Shown: piece after piece, positions 49,440 through 61,494 of the stretch
Layout of the letters: every line of letters starts with the position of its first letter
How positions within the stretch are numbered: position 1 is the first letter of the stretch
Origin: Anadara kagoshimensis
Taxonomy: Eukaryota > Mollusca > Bivalvia > Arcoida > Arcidae
Direction: 5' to 3'
Assembly: GCA_021292105.1 (NCBI GenBank)
Contig: CM037870.1
Span: forward strand, 46,518,576-46,582,575
Length of the DNA: 64,000 nt
Made by a program: the position numbers and the translations under genes
Notes under the pieces: generated by a model
What the model saw: only the letters and a program-made list of their open reading frames with translations
The model's database searches: none
What the model was told of the DNA's origin: nothing

Positions 49440-49960
49440 AACATATCGTAAAGCAAAGGCGGTGTATCTTATAGTCTTTATCAAGACGGTATCGGTAATG
49501 CCGTGCCACTTTGTAGAAACATCCATGTAGTATAAATTATTTTTATCCTAAGCTAAGAATAAACAGACAAAACTTTTATATAGTTGTAGTAATTTTATTA
49601 CACAATGTAGCTATCTTTTATATTATGTTATAGATCATATTTATTCCTTCCATGTTCAGTTCAATGTTCCAATATATTTTAAACATGGTAAAAATTATAT
49701 ATAAATTAAGCAATAATTCAAAGGATATATTTATATTCGTAAGAACAGTAATAGTTTGATAACTAGTTTATAATAAATAGATATTTGATTTAAACGAGTG
49801 ATGTAGATGATTTGGTTTTGTACAGTATGTAGTAAAGTGGAACTTATACCCCATGTCAAGGGAATATCAACAATAAATCATATTATATAATAAACTAAGA
49901 AAAAACCATTTCAAGATATATACACCGTAATAACTCGATGGACCAAATGCATTTTTGGAT
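49440..49960 (+). repeat. Family B copy
   Basis: GGTATCGGTAATGCCGTG with CCACTTTGTAGAA, TCAATGTTCCAATATATTTT, TTTATAATAAATAGATATTT, ACAGTATGTAGTAAAGTGG and CATGTCAAGGGAATATCAAC match 50.5-50.9 and 61.9-62.2 kb. Confidence 0.75.
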
Positions 49961-50157
49961 AGGTTCGTTCAGACACTTTAAGATCAGCCGTGCAGGGAAT
50001 TTAATCTGATAATAAAAAATTTTATTAGTCTTTTTCAACTTTTTTTTTAAAAAAGGCTTTGTATATTACATTTGATTGGATAGTTTTAATGTATTTCTAT
50101 TGGGTGCTTTATACATGTCAGCTTGTTGATTGCAAAGAATTCTATTTATTACATTTT

Positions 50158-50900
50158 ACCCTCATCAAAAACGAACATACAAGTCCATTTCTAAATCACA
50201 ATCTAGAGATAAAGATAAAGCTTCAAAAACTGACAAATTGGGTTACCTTTAGCCATGGAGATAAGCCCAAGTCCTCCGGAAGGGTAAGAATCTCCTTTAA
50301 GTATTTATACCTTCGGTATTTAATATGAAATTTGAGAATGAAAGTAACATGCAGCTATGGAAAGTCAAATTTATGACAGATAATTTGAAATAGAGACATG
50401 ATACTTTTTAACAATATTGTAATGGCAGCCACGAAACCTTTGAGACCTTTGATAAGACTATTCCTGCAATAACCCTGGGTCAAGAATTTATTTACAAGCA
50501 CTTTGCGTCACAATATAAATATGTTGATATCGTACTTTGATTATTTAAATGTTTCCATGGGGAATTGTATCCATCTTTCACAAAATATTTCATAGAATTT
50601 TATTATTCCGTGTTTAATTTCAATAGTCCGATAAATTCATACAAACATTAATGATGAACTCAGAGAAAATGTGCACATTGTTTTAGATAGTAACGGTTCG
50701 GTAATTCGTTTATAATAAATAGTTATTTGATTTAAACAAGTGTTGTAAATAATTTGATTGTTTACAGTATGTAGAAAGTGAAACTTATGTCTGATGTGAA
50801 GGGAATATCAATAATAAATCATGTTATATAATAAACAATAATATGTCAAGATTTTAAGTAAATGAAGAACATTGCTTGATGGTCCAAATCCTTCGCTTAA
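50158..50900 (+). repeat. Composite A+B element, copy 1
   Basis: The family A half (ATCAAAAACGAACATACAAG to the CAAGAATTTATTTACAAGCA block, about 50158-50520) runs directly into the family B half (to GTGAAGGGAATATCAATAAT, about 50850). With 61495-62290 this is the best evidence that A and B are one element of about 750-800 bp. No open frame of note and no terminal inverted repeats were recognised. Confidence 0.75.
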
Positions 50901-52529
50901 CTTTTGGATATGATCATTCGTGCAAAATTTGTAATAAACAAATTGCATTTCATAACAAGAGTCTACTTAGTATTGTTAAATCATGTGTATATTTTAGAAC
51001 AAGTGTTTTATCATAGAACCGATTGTGTTGTTTTTACGAATCCCTATTGAATTTATTTTATAATGGAAGTTTATATACATGTCAGCTTCCTGAGAAATAA
51101 ATGTAGATCTGTAGATAGCTATATCAGTGCATCATTATAAATGTAAATGTGTAGTAAATGTACTTCAAAATACTTTGAATAACACGAATGCATGTGTTTC
51201 GTTAGTATGCATGGATCTTTTGTCACTATGAGGTACCTGTTTCCGTCCAGTAGATTTTATTATATGACATCAGACAGTAATTCAAAGTCATTTAACGTTC
51301 TTTGTCAAAGTTTTGGGATTGTGACACGCAATATTAGTACTTTTTGTTTTTGATACTATATCAATTATTATTTTAAATGACTAATTTTTTAACAGTCGAT
51401 GGTTGTAGGTTTCGTATGTTGTTCACCATATATTTTAAAACTTCTGCAATTAGAATTTAATATGTGTATGGGCGGGTGTGTGCGCGTTTGAGGTGATGAT
51501 TTCATTCATTAAGTACATTTATCCCATTGCTATAATTTCTGTTCCCGAAATCTTAATAAGGCGAAGTTAGCAAATTTTTAAATCCAACAAAAATATGGAC
51601 AAAAGCAACAAAGAAGAATAACGAAAACCAACACAGTCCCCTTGGGGTTTAGAAATGATACTTATTCTGGCCACATTGGTGTACAGTAATGAAGTCAGTA
51701 ATTGGTCACCATTTACAATTACGTGGTTCATTAACCTTTAAAAGAACCTTCCTCATTCTCATTTTCGATTTTCAGCATTTTATTAATCAAAATTGAGTTA
51801 ATGCTGTACATGCAAGTATTATAATTACATCGCGTGATAAAAAACCATATCAAATTACATGTATATGGCAATGTGATGTGTTAATGACGTTCAATTGGCA
51901 TCAGCTATAACTAATTAGAAAATGCAATCTTTTTTTGTTTATCACGGAAACGTATATTTGATACCACTAACGGGTTTTTAAATTCTGGAAATGGTTGATT
52001 AAGATATTCTTATTTTAAGATGTTCTTTTTTAAAGAACAGTAAGTGTCCTTTATTTCAAAGAAAGAAAAGATATATGCAAACTGAATTGTGTGTACTGTA
52101 CGAAAAACGCCTATCCAAGAAATGTCACAAGGTAACGAAAGAAACAGCCAAGGAAGAAAACAATACAAGAAAATAACTTATTACATTGATTCTAATGCAT
52201 TATATTCACTTCTAGCATGATGTTTTTATTTCTTTTTTCAGTTTACACCAATATATTTTTGCTTTATAAAATAAAAAATCCTCTTTTATCATAACAGTCA
52301 AAAATAGTTTAATTAATTTTTTGTATGCAAGGTATATGTAATGTATTGTCTGCTGCGTCTCGTTTTTTGTTTTCATTAATATATAATTTTGCAAAAAAAG
52401 ATGTCCTCGGTGTTTTATTTCTTTGGATTTCCAGTCCTGAGAAAATATAGTTTCCTGAATAAATGCCTGATGGGTTGTTTTGAATCTGAATTAGCCATTT
52501 TAATGGATCAAATCAATCTTATTTTTGAA
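50901..52529. other. AT-rich DNA, no gene seen
   Basis: No feature supported. Confidence 0.5.
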
Positions 52530-52960
52530 ATGTAATTATAAAAGCATATTTGTGACGGAAACCCGAAGCAAACTTGTCAAGAAACATGACTGATATATCT
52601 GAATTTTTACCAAAAATAGGCTTACAGCGGATATATTTTTAAGCTTATCACGTAATTGCAATACCATTTTCTCCAACATGCCTGTGGACATGGAAAGACA
52701 TATTTTAATAAGAAACTGCAGTTTGACAAATTACATAAATTGAACGCGATAATACAGGTTTACAATGTTTTTATTGCCTTGGAAAACTGTTGTAAATGCC
52801 AAGTTCATTTTCTTATGGGAAATAAAGGAATGTGATCCTTAAACATGCACTTTTCAATAGCCAACAAATATAAGTTCCATTTCCATATGATTACCAGAAA
52901 TCCGGTAATTGTCGATAACTTTCTGGACACTGGCATTATAAGTAAGATGTCTCTATAAGA
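52530..52960. repeat. Family D dispersed repeat, copy 1
   Basis: AAAGCATATTTGTGACG, a TCAAGAAACAT-like block, ACCAAAAATA, CACGTAATTGCAATA and CAACATGCCTGTGG recur in the same order at 63415-63650. Diverged and without coding capacity. Confidence 0.55.
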
Positions 52961-52984
52961 AATTTCCATTTTCTTTCATTCTCT

Positions 52985-53165
52985 TGATAAAACACCGGCG
53001 GGTGTAGCTAGCTAAGCAGGTTGCGCCTACCCTTCCGGAGTACTCGGACTCACTTCCCTGGTAGAAGTCCACGTGTTTAACTACATTTGTCCGTTTTAAA
53101 GTTTTAACTTTGCTTTGGTGTGGTGATTTTAACATGGATCGGTGTGTTCGTTTTTTATTTAGTTT
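52985..53165 (-). repeat. Family A, 5' half
   Basis: GGCGGGTGTAGCTAGCTAAG, TACCCTTCCGGAGTACTCGG, CTCACTTCCCTGGTAGAAG, CACGTGTTTAACTACATTTG and AACATGGATCGGTGTGTTCG, all in minus-strand order. The copy stops at the CACGTG block. Confidence 0.82.
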
Positions 53166-55179
53166 AATGTTTTTTGTTATTGCTTGTCTAGCAAGTGGCT
53201 TATATGTAAAGAGGTCATTGGCGCCAATAATCACTATTTTTTTACATTTTTCTTTATAAAACTAGGATGTATAATAAGATAAACCGTTGTTAGTAATTAC
53301 GTTCGTTGTATATCTATTTATACATTTTTAAAGTCAATAAAAATCGCTGATGAAAACTAAAAAAGGAATATGAATTGGAAATCCAGCGATTTCCATTTAC
53401 TTCAATATTTTATTCAACATCTATATGTTTTTGTTCACTTTGATGTTTATTAATTGTAATTTAAACATTATACGCACATAATTATTTCATTCATGACGTC
53501 TATGAGTCATTTGTAATAGTAGTAAAAAGTTACCATAAGAAACATGGTGTATTTTTCCACAGTTAATAAGCTACAATAAAGCCTGCCCGAACTACAAAAA
53601 CTTTATACAACAAAGGATGCTGCTTACAAACACATTGTAGAAACATGGTTATTTCAAGTCTTTTCAATACTCTCAAGTATTTTTATGTTCATTATTACAA
53701 TATTATTGATAAGTATTATATCTCTATCAAACTCTTCCTGCATTTATATGACGTTCCATAGTATCACGTTTCTTACATTCTCAGTTTATATTTCCCACAT
53801 GGCAGATAAAACTACCTATGCAGGAGATGCATTCACTTCCGGAGCATTTATCCTTACCCAGCTGGTGAGCTTTTTGTTAATCTTAAAAGGAATCAACATT
53901 TTATGAGGAACACAAATTCTCTGCATGCATATACATATTTATTAGTTCTGTCTTTCATATGATGATACGGTTATCTTAAGTTTAAAATAATGTTGCCTAC
54001 ATGTGAATAATGTTTTATTACATTTGTTCCTGGAAAAAACTAAGTTAAATTGTAAATTTTATAGATGGTTGTCATGATCACAGAGAATGGTTTATATAAA
54101 GAAATTAGTTAAAATACTATCTGGCTTTTAAGAACGAGTAGTACATTATATATCGATACATTATTTATTACATTGATATAGTAATGTTACATATTTTCTT
54201 TTTAAATGCGTAACAAATGGCATTTGTCTATAGGTTGTCACTCCTCGGAAAATATATGGCGTGTCGAAAATGAATATAAAAATAACTAGTTTATGCCAAT
54301 TTATTTAACAGAATGTCTGTATGTCCTTTCAAGGTGCTAAGTTTTTTTCATTTTATTTTGTGTACAGTTTACAAAGATAATTTTATGCTTAATTATAAAT
54401 ACATTTGCTGCATTCATGTCAACAACTATATAAGATTTTCCAAGCATTTTGGCTTAGTTGATTTTGGCACATTCCCATGAAAATTGAAACCTGGTATACG
54501 ACTGATGTGTTATGGGCCAGTATTTATAGAAAACAACCTACTTAAAGTACATGCATAATAGAGCACATATTGTTAATAAATACAAAGCCCAAAAACTACG
54601 TAACGCGTTACAAGGCAAGGCTAAGAAATCATGCACGCTTACGCCCATGATCATTGTGGTATCAATCATATTCACAAACACATGTTTTTTATTGGGATTT
54701 AATGAGGAGAACGGAGGATATCAAGACCTATTGACAGACACTTAACGCTGATTTTCGATAATACAAATCAAGACCTAGGATTTAATATATCAAGATAGTA
54801 CACAACAGTCGACTTTAACACCATTAACATAGTTCATCGTAACCAGTCAACTTGTATTGTCATTTCATCAATATTATCGATATCACTTACATTCAACTGA
54901 ATGAGAAAATTCAAGAAAAAGTTAGGATAAGCCATAACTGCATACGTATATTTCATGTTTACTAGAAACTTTGTTGTCAAACCCATCGTTATTGATAACA
55001 TTCAAAGAACAATTTCAATTTTGTTTTTGTTTTATTTCAACTGCGTGTATTTCAACAACAATTTTATTTTTTCTACTTAAATTTTTTATGTTTTATTAAA
55101 AAAAACACATTATATATTGTTTCTTCATAAAAACACTTGAAGGTGAAAGGATACAATGGGAATGTCATAAATCAGATCA
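53166..55179. other. AT-rich DNA; one doubtful small ORF
   Basis: A 64-codon frame at 54551-54745 would give a basic start (KYKAQKLRNALQGKAKK), one hydrophobic span (MIIVVSIIFTNTCFLLGF) and an acidic end, like a tiny single-pass membrane protein. No splice, poly-A or homology support was found, so it is recorded here and not called as a gene. The frame at 53685-53906 is T-rich noise. Confidence 0.35.
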
Positions 55180-55325
55180 TAGAGGTACTTACCCTTCCGG
55201 AGTACCCGGCCTCACTTCCCTGGCGGCATTCACGTGTCTTACCTAACTTGCCAGTGCCAACGGTTCTACTTTGATACTAGATTGTGATTCGGACATGGAT
55301 TAGTATGTTTGATTTTTTACCAAAA
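55180..55325 (-). repeat. Family A, 5' third with compensated hairpin
   Basis: TACCCTTCCGGAGTACCCGG, CCTCACTTCCCTGGCGG and TCGGACATGGATTAGTATG. The hairpin arms read GGTACT and AGTACC (55184-55206) in place of GGTGCT and AGCACC, so the stem is kept by a paired change. Confidence 0.85.
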
Positions 55326-55639
55326 TCATCAATAATAGATGTTGACTAACAAAAGTCTTAAACAATTAACATATCTGCATTTGATAAAGAAATAAACCCC
55401 CTTTTATTCCTATTTTTCTTTTTGTGTGCTCTTTACTTATATTCTACACAGTAGTCGCCAAAAGGAACAGTAACAAGTTTGTTTTTGTATTTTATCGATA
55501 TGGCACCGTCCTGTGCGTGATACACCACTCTTTACGTAGAGAGTCTGTAGTCAGTCTTTTTATGATTTTGGACATTGGAATGGTCAAAGTATAAGTTTAC
55601 ATGCTTACAAAAACCCATGAAGAAAATGGTTCAGCAAAT

Positions 55640-55700
55640 ATTTTTCACTTTGCTTTTGGAGTTTGGTTTGGACATGGATTGCTCTGATTCTTTTGGAATT
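55640..55700 (-). repeat. Family A, tiny 5' fragment
   Basis: CACTTTGCTTTTGGAGTTTG followed by GTTTGGACATGGATTGCTC. Only about 60 bp. Confidence 0.6.
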
Positions 55701-56164
55701 ATATTATTTCTCTAAAAACCAAACCTATTGTACATGCTTAAACATATATCAAATTATTAACATTAAAAAACGTTGATAAAATAATTGTTCACCTTTTATT
55801 TATAAAATATATATGCTTTATTGTAATTCCCATTGAAGTAATGTGCAAATGACAGTTGTCAGTTGGTGAAAAATTAAAAGTGTTTGTCCTAAGTAGTAAA
55901 GGAAATGTTAACTTCGAGTTTGAAATGTAAAGCTTAATGGTTTACACTTGGTTATTAGAGGAATTGAGAACACAGCACGCTACAGTAATTTGATTGTAAT
56001 AAGACACAACAATTTGCATAAACACAGCTTGCGTTCAATAAATACTAATAATAAAGTAAAGGACTCATAATCTTGACTAGATAATGTAAAACAAAAACCT
56101 CATACCTTGAAATCAGCTGGAGGTAATGACATTTAAATGGTGTTTGTTTGCAATTGTTTTATAA

Positions 56165-56425
56165 GTATAATGTCTCTGTATTCAAATTTATCCTGGATAT
56201 AATTATCTGACGTCAAATTATTATGTTGATTTTTTCTCAATTTCAGTTTTACACGTGATAGGTGTAGCTAGAAAGACAGGAGTTGCTTTCGCTTTTCGGA
56301 GAAGCAACCTTACTTCCCTAGTGAAAGTTAACGTATTAAACTTAATTTAATTTTCTAGTTCTCAAAGTTGTCTTTGGGGTTGTGATTTTGAAATGGACTG
56401 GTATGTTTGTCTTTTTTGTATTTTA
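56165..56425 (-). repeat. Family A copy
   Basis: Nearly full A-half from TAAGTATAATGTCTCTG through TACACGTGATAGGTGTAGCT to GAAATGGACTGGTATGTTTG. The hairpin has a different sequence but still pairs over 7 bp (GTTGCTT at 56282-56288 with AAGCAAC at 56302-56308). Confidence 0.8.
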
Positions 56426-56621
56426 GTATACCCTTGTTTGCTGTTGCTATAGCTAATTGTATTCCATTATGCACTGGTTACTTCTTATATTTACTGCAAA
56501 TTGGCGTATAACATCATTCATGATATTTTTTACTGTTGGGTCATCTAAACTGCCTAATTGATAGAAGCTCTACTTGAGCATTTTTACAAATTTACATATA
56601 CATAAACCAAGTACACCTACG

Positions 56622-56780
56622 AGTTTAAATCAAACATACCGATCCATATTAAAATCTGAAAGCAAAGTAAAAATTTAAAACTGATGAACCAATCGTAACG
56701 CGTGAACCTTTTAAAGGAAAGTGAGTTCGGGAACTCTAGAAGGGTAAGTACCTTCTGTTTATCTACATTTAAAGATACAC
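56622..56780 (+). repeat. Family A 5' half, left of the LINE
   Basis: AAATCAAACATACCGATCC, GAAAGCAAAGTAAAAATTT, AGTGAGTTCGGGAACTC and GAAGGGTAAGTACCTTCTG run in order. The copy breaks off at TTTAAAGATACAC, where the LINE appears to begin. The other half is at 61320. Confidence 0.72.
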
Positions 56781-57088
56781 ATATACATGCTTTTGTATGT
56801 GTATTCAAATTTAAGGTGTATAGATTTATATTTTATATCAATAATCCATCATATCACGGTGCAAAATAACTTTTAGTTCGGAAAATAAACTGGAGAATAT
56901 TGCATTATATCCCGTCATAAGACACACTTCTTTCTCTATCAAATTATCTCCCTTTACTATTCTATCATGTTAATCTCTCAGTCTACATTTTTCTTCTCTA
57001 ATTCTTCCTTCTCACTTTCTTTCTTGTCCATCCCTTCGATTATAGTAAATACTTTAATAGGTGGTTTGAAAATTAGACCCCTGCCGCC

Positions 57089-58102
57089 ATGACTTTGAAA
57101 ATTTTATCATTAAATTGCCAAGGTCTGGGAGACAAACTTAAACGAAGAGATGTATTTCACTATCTAAATTCACTTGATTATAACTTATATTGTTTACAAG
57201 ATACACATTTCACCTTTGAAATTAATTCGTCGATAGAACAGGAATGGGGTTATAAATGTGTTTTCAGTTCATTTAGGTCAAATGCAAGGGGTGTTTGTAT
57301 ACTTTTTAAAAATAATTTTGAATTTGAATTGTTAAAAGAATCACATGATAAAAATGGAAATTATATTGCAATCGAAATCTTTGTTGAGCAGAGAAAAATA
57401 ACTCTTGTAAACCTATATGGCCCTAATAAAGATGACCCGATTTTCTATAACAATATCTTTGAAATAATTGCTGAATTTGGAAATAACAATTTTATTATCT
57501 GTGGTGACTTTAATCTTTGCTTGGACCCTGATTTAGACTCATTCAATTACATTCGTACAAATAACCCAAATGCCAGAAACAAATTATTAGATTTTATTCA
57601 GGAAAATAATTGCATAGATGCATTTAGAGAGCTTAATCCAAATTTGAAAAGATATACTTGGAGAAGAAAAAACCCTCTAAAACAAGCGAGATTGGATTTC
57701 TTCATATTAAGTAAAACTTTATCGACAGATACATTTCAAGCTTTTATAAAACCAGGTTATCGTTCAGATCATTCATTAGTCCAATTACAAATGACGTTGA
57801 ACGAATTTATTAGGGGAAGAGGATTGTGGAAATTTAACAATTCTTTATTATATGACTTACAATACATTAAAACAATAAAAGAATTAATAAGTAAAATCAA
57901 ATTACAATATGCAATCCCAGTCTATGATTTAGATAATATTGATAAAATACCACTTGACTCCGTTCAATTCAATATAAATGATCAATTATTTTTAGAAACT
58001 TTATTAATGGAAATCAGGGGTAAAACTATTTCATACGCGAGTTATGTAAAAAAACAAAAAGAAAATCAAGAGACAACATTGATGGATGAAATAAAATACT
58101 AG
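57089..58102 (+). pseudogene. LINE ORF2, APE endonuclease part
   Basis: This is the apurinic-type endonuclease that nicks target DNA to prime reverse transcription. Motifs in order: SLNCQG at residues 7-12 (metal-binding Asn 9), CLQDTH at 35-40 where the family usually has Glu in place of Asp 38, NLYGPN at 108-113, GDFN at 139-142, TWRR at 190-193, ARLDFF at 200-205 and SDH at 226-228. The ATG lies in a good context (GCCGCCATG). The frame is closed by a TAG at 58100-58102, after which the same frame continues open into the reverse transcriptase, so this stop splits a single ORF2. The product would be one protein of roughly 1,250 residues with the following parts. Confidence 0.92.
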
Positions 58103-59485
58103 GAAGAAAATTTAAATGATCAAAATTTTGGTATATTAGAGGGTAAACGGGTACAATTAGAGAATGTCAGAAAAGAAAAAATCAAAAGTTCTATCGTTCG
58201 ATCGCGAGTTAAATGGGTAACAGAGGGCGAAAAACCAACAAAATTTTTCTGCAACTTGGAAACAAAAAATTATTTGAATAAAATTATACCTAGAATAGAA
58301 AAAAATAACGGAGATATCATAACTGATCAAAAAGAAATTTTGAAAGAAATTGGAAGTTTTTATAGTAATCTGTACTCTGAAAACCGTAATATTTTAGATG
58401 TAGATTTAAACGACTATCTCAACAATTGTGACTATTCAAAATTAACCAAAAGCGAATCTGATCGTTTAGAAGGTGTTATTACTGAAAAAGAAGCTTTATA
58501 TACATTAAAGAATATGAAAAATGATAAAAGTCCTGGCTCTGATGGTTTTACTGTTGAATTTTTTAAAGTATTTTGGAATGACATTGGGCCCTTTATTATT
58601 CGATCTTTAAATTATGGGTATAAAAATGGACAACTTTCAGTAACACAAAGGGAGGGAATAATAACATGTATACCAAAAGAAGGAAAATCTAAACACTTAT
58701 TGAAAAATTGGCGCCCAATTACTCTTCTTAATACGGTATATAAAATAGGCTCAGGGGTTATAGCGAACAGAATTAAACCGACTTTAAATAATATAATTGG
58801 TAAAGAACAAACGGGTTTCATTCCAGGGAGATATATTGGAGAAAATACCAGACTAATATACGATATAATGCAATATACTGAATACAATGATATTCCTGGG
58901 TTATTATTATTAGTAGACTTCGAAAAGGCTTTCGATTCAATCTCTTGGTCCTTTTTAGACAAAGTATTAACTCTTTTTAATTTTGGAATTTCTATAAGAA
59001 AATGGATTTCTAGTTTCTATAAAGATATTAAATCTGCAGTTACACAAGGGGGAAATTTAACAAACTTCTTTCAAATTAAAAGAGGCTGTAGACAAGTGGA
59101 CCCTTTGTCACCATATATCTTTTTACTATGTGTTGAGATTTTAGCAATAAAAATTCGAAATAATTTGAAAATAAAAGGAATTAGAACAAATCTTACTGAA
59201 TCTAAAATATCTCTATTTGCAGATGATACTTGTCTTATATTGGACGAATCTGAACTTTCGTTACGACAAGCTTTATGCGAACTTGATGTTTTTGCAAACA
59301 TTTCGGGTCTTAAAATAAATTATGATAAAACTCAAATTATTTGGATAGGAAATAAAAAATACAGTGAAGAGAAACTATGTATAGACTATGACTTACACTG
59401 GGGCAATACTCGTTTTACATTACTTGGTATTATATTTGATGTAGATATAGATAAAATTACCAAATTAACTTCGACCAGAAATTAA
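58103..59485 (+). pseudogene. LINE ORF2, reverse transcriptase part
   Basis: In frame with the endonuclease after the TAG. Classic non-LTR RT blocks follow in order: a KSPGSDGFTVEFFK block, CIPKEGK, LKNWRPITLLNTVYKI, EQTGFIPGRYIGENTR, LLLVDFEKAFDSISW, GCRQVDPLSPYIFLL and the catalytic FADD (about 59214-59225, with the first catalytic Asp in DFEKAFD). GCRQVDPLSP has Val where nearly all relatives have Gly, a likely damaging change. The wording of these blocks places it in the L1/Tx1 group. A one-base shift near 59455-59461 moves the continuation to another frame, and this frame ends at TAA 59483-59485. Confidence 0.93.
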
Positions 59486-60699
59486 ATACAGTACGGATGT
59501 TAATAAAGTCATGGAAAAAACGAAATCTCACTCCGATTGGAAAAATCACAGTGATAAAAACACTCCTCATCTCACAATTAAACCATTTATTTATTTCATT
59601 ACCAAATCCAAACCAGAAAATTATTACTGAACTTAATACAATTTTATATCACTTCATATGGGATAGTCCTACTGGTAGAGTCAAAAGAGATGTTTTAATA
59701 AAAGAGTACGAAGAGGGAGGGTTAAAAATGGTTCATTTGATTTCTTATATAAATGCTCTTAAAACTACTTGGATAAGGAGGCTGCTACATGAAGAAAGCA
59801 GTTGGAAAGAAATTCTGAATTCTCAAATAGATATCCACAAATTTCTTAGTGTTGGGGAGGACTTTATAACTGAAAATATTGAAAAGATAAAAAACAATTT
59901 TTGGATTGACGTCTTTAAAGCATGGTTATTGTTAATTAAAACATGTCACACATTAAAAACTTACAAGCAACCTTCTGAAAACTTTCTTTGGTACAATAGT
60001 TACATAAAAAAGGGGAATAAATCCATGTTTTTTAGACAATTATACGATAAAGGTGTTAAATTTGTTAACGACTTACTCGATATAGATGGAAATTTTTTAG
60101 ACCTCAAAAGTTTTAACAATTGTTTTAATTGTAATATAAATTTTGTAGACTTTAATGGTATAATTTCATCGGTGAAATGTATGTTGAAAAAGAATAATCA
60201 AGCGCCTGTTTCTAAAGTTGAAAATCCATTTATTCCAGTGAATTTAAAAGTATTTTTTATCAGTAAGAAAGGTTCAAAAGACATGTACAAAATCTTGAAG
60301 CAAAATAATATGATACCAACCGCAAGGTTAAAATGGCAAGAAATCTTTGAAGATTTAAATACAGAAACGTGGAAAGAAATCTATAAATTAATTTTTTCAA
60401 CAACATCAAGTACAAAACTGCAATGGTTTCAATACAGAATTGTTAATAATATAATCGGTACTAACGCCTTTTTGTTTAAGATTAATTTAAGAAATGATCC
60501 AAAATGTACTTTTTGTAAACAAAGTAATGAAACTGTTATACATCTCTTCTGGGAATGTGAATATGTGCAAAATTTTTTAGAAGAAGTAGATACCTGGTTT
60601 TTACAAAACAGCATACTATTAGATTTTACAAAACTTCATTTTATATTAGGAGACTTTAGTTTAAATAATAGAATAAAAAATTTGATTATAGTCCATTAA
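59461..60699 (+). pseudogene. LINE ORF2, thumb and C-terminal zinc region
   Basis: It continues the RT in the next frame. WKKRNLTPIGKITVIKTLL matches the conserved block after the RT palm in L1/Tx1 proteins, and LISQLNHLFISLPNPN is the usual follower. Near the end CTFCKQSNETVIHLFWEC (about 60504-60560) is the C-x2-C-x7-H-x4-C zinc-binding motif of the RT-associated zf-RVT region, thought to hold RNA or DNA. The frame stops at 60697-60699. Confidence 0.9.
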
Positions 60700-60701
60700 A
60701 A

Positions 60702-60868
60702 TATTATATTTATAAAACTAGATGTCTTGGCAAATCCCTGTCAATAGATTCATTTAAGTATATTTTGGCTGATGTGTACAATATTGAAAAAACATCGCTA
60801 CAAGCAGAAATAATCTAGAAAAATTTATGAAAGAATGGCAACAATTCCACAATATTGTAATAACTTAA
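60702..60868 (+). pseudogene. LINE ORF2, last residues in two shifted frames
   Basis: KYYIYKTRCLGKSLSIDSF at 60699-60818 in one frame and EKFMKEWQQF at 60818-60868 in another are the usual end of this protein family (a basic, aromatic tail). Two more small frameshifts therefore separate them from the body. Confidence 0.75.
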
Positions 60869-61034
60869 ATTTATATCTATTTATAAAGTCTGGACATCGA
60901 TGTTACATTGTACTGAATGGCTTTAAAACTATTCAACCACCAATTGTGATATTTACGTAAATACTCTCTCCCCCCTCTCTCTCTATCTCTCTGTTAATAT
61001 TGTTTTATGGATTTATATGTTTGAGTGACTTACA

Positions 61035-61047
61035 GGTCCTTTGGGCC
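61035..61047 (+). promoter_or_regulatory. Small hairpin in the LINE 3' UTR
   Basis: GGTCC TTT GGGCC can form a 5-bp stem (one G-U pair counted as RNA) with a three-base loop, about 170 bases after the coding end. LINE 3' UTR hairpins often serve as RT recognition sites; here this is inference. Confidence 0.35.
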
Positions 61048-61113
61048 GGGTGCTACTTTATGTTATTGATTATACTTTACTATTGTATTTGATGCACATG
61101 TCACTATAATAAA

Positions 61114-61201
<88 letters not shown>
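61114..61201. repeat. (TTAC)n then (CT)n microsatellites
   Basis: About nine TTAC units run straight into about 25 CT units within the LINE 3' region. A shorter CT-rich tract is at 60966-60993. Confidence 0.95.
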
Positions 61202-61204
<3 letters not shown>

Positions 61205-61319
61205 AACACATTCATTATGTAAGTTTATATTGTATTATATATATTAGATGTTAGAGTATTGTTAAAATAAAATATGATATGATGAATGTGAATAAAAAAA
61301 AAATAAATATAAAAAAAAA

Positions 61320-61490
61320 AAAGATACACTTGTCACGTGTAAATTCGAAAATGAGAATGAAAGAAACGTGGATTTATAGGACGTCAAATACATCCAAGAT
61401 ACATTTTAGATACAGAGCTATCGTACTTAACAATAATGTGATGATGACTATTGAACTATATAACAGTATTTCTTTTTAGATCAGGAATTG
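61320..61490 (+). repeat. Family A 3' half, right of the LINE
   Basis: It starts with AAAGATACACTTGTCACGTG and continues AATGAGAATGAAAGAAACGT, GGACGTCAAATACATCCAAG, TAGATACAGAGCTATC and ACAATAATGTGATGATG. It begins almost where the fragment at 56622-56780 stops. Confidence 0.75.
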
Positions 61491-61494
61491 TTCT

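Larger units (their letters stand above)
56781..61319 (+). mobile_element. Tx1/L1-like LINE, nearly full length
   Basis: The element has a short 5' leader (about 308 bp, pyrimidine-rich), one long ORF2 with endonuclease, reverse transcriptase and a C-terminal zinc-binding region, a 3' UTR with simple repeats, and an A-rich tail with AATAAA. AAAGATACAC flanks it on both sides (56771-56780 and 61320-61329), a likely 10-bp target duplication. No ORF1 is present: either this lineage lacks it or the copy is 5'-truncated. ORF2 has one in-frame stop and about three frameshifts, so it is inactive but fairly young. The exact 5' end is less sure than the 3' end. Confidence 0.85.

Noticed and set aside
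58612-59301. Minus-strand open frames across the LINE
   Set aside because: Antisense shadows of the reverse transcriptase.
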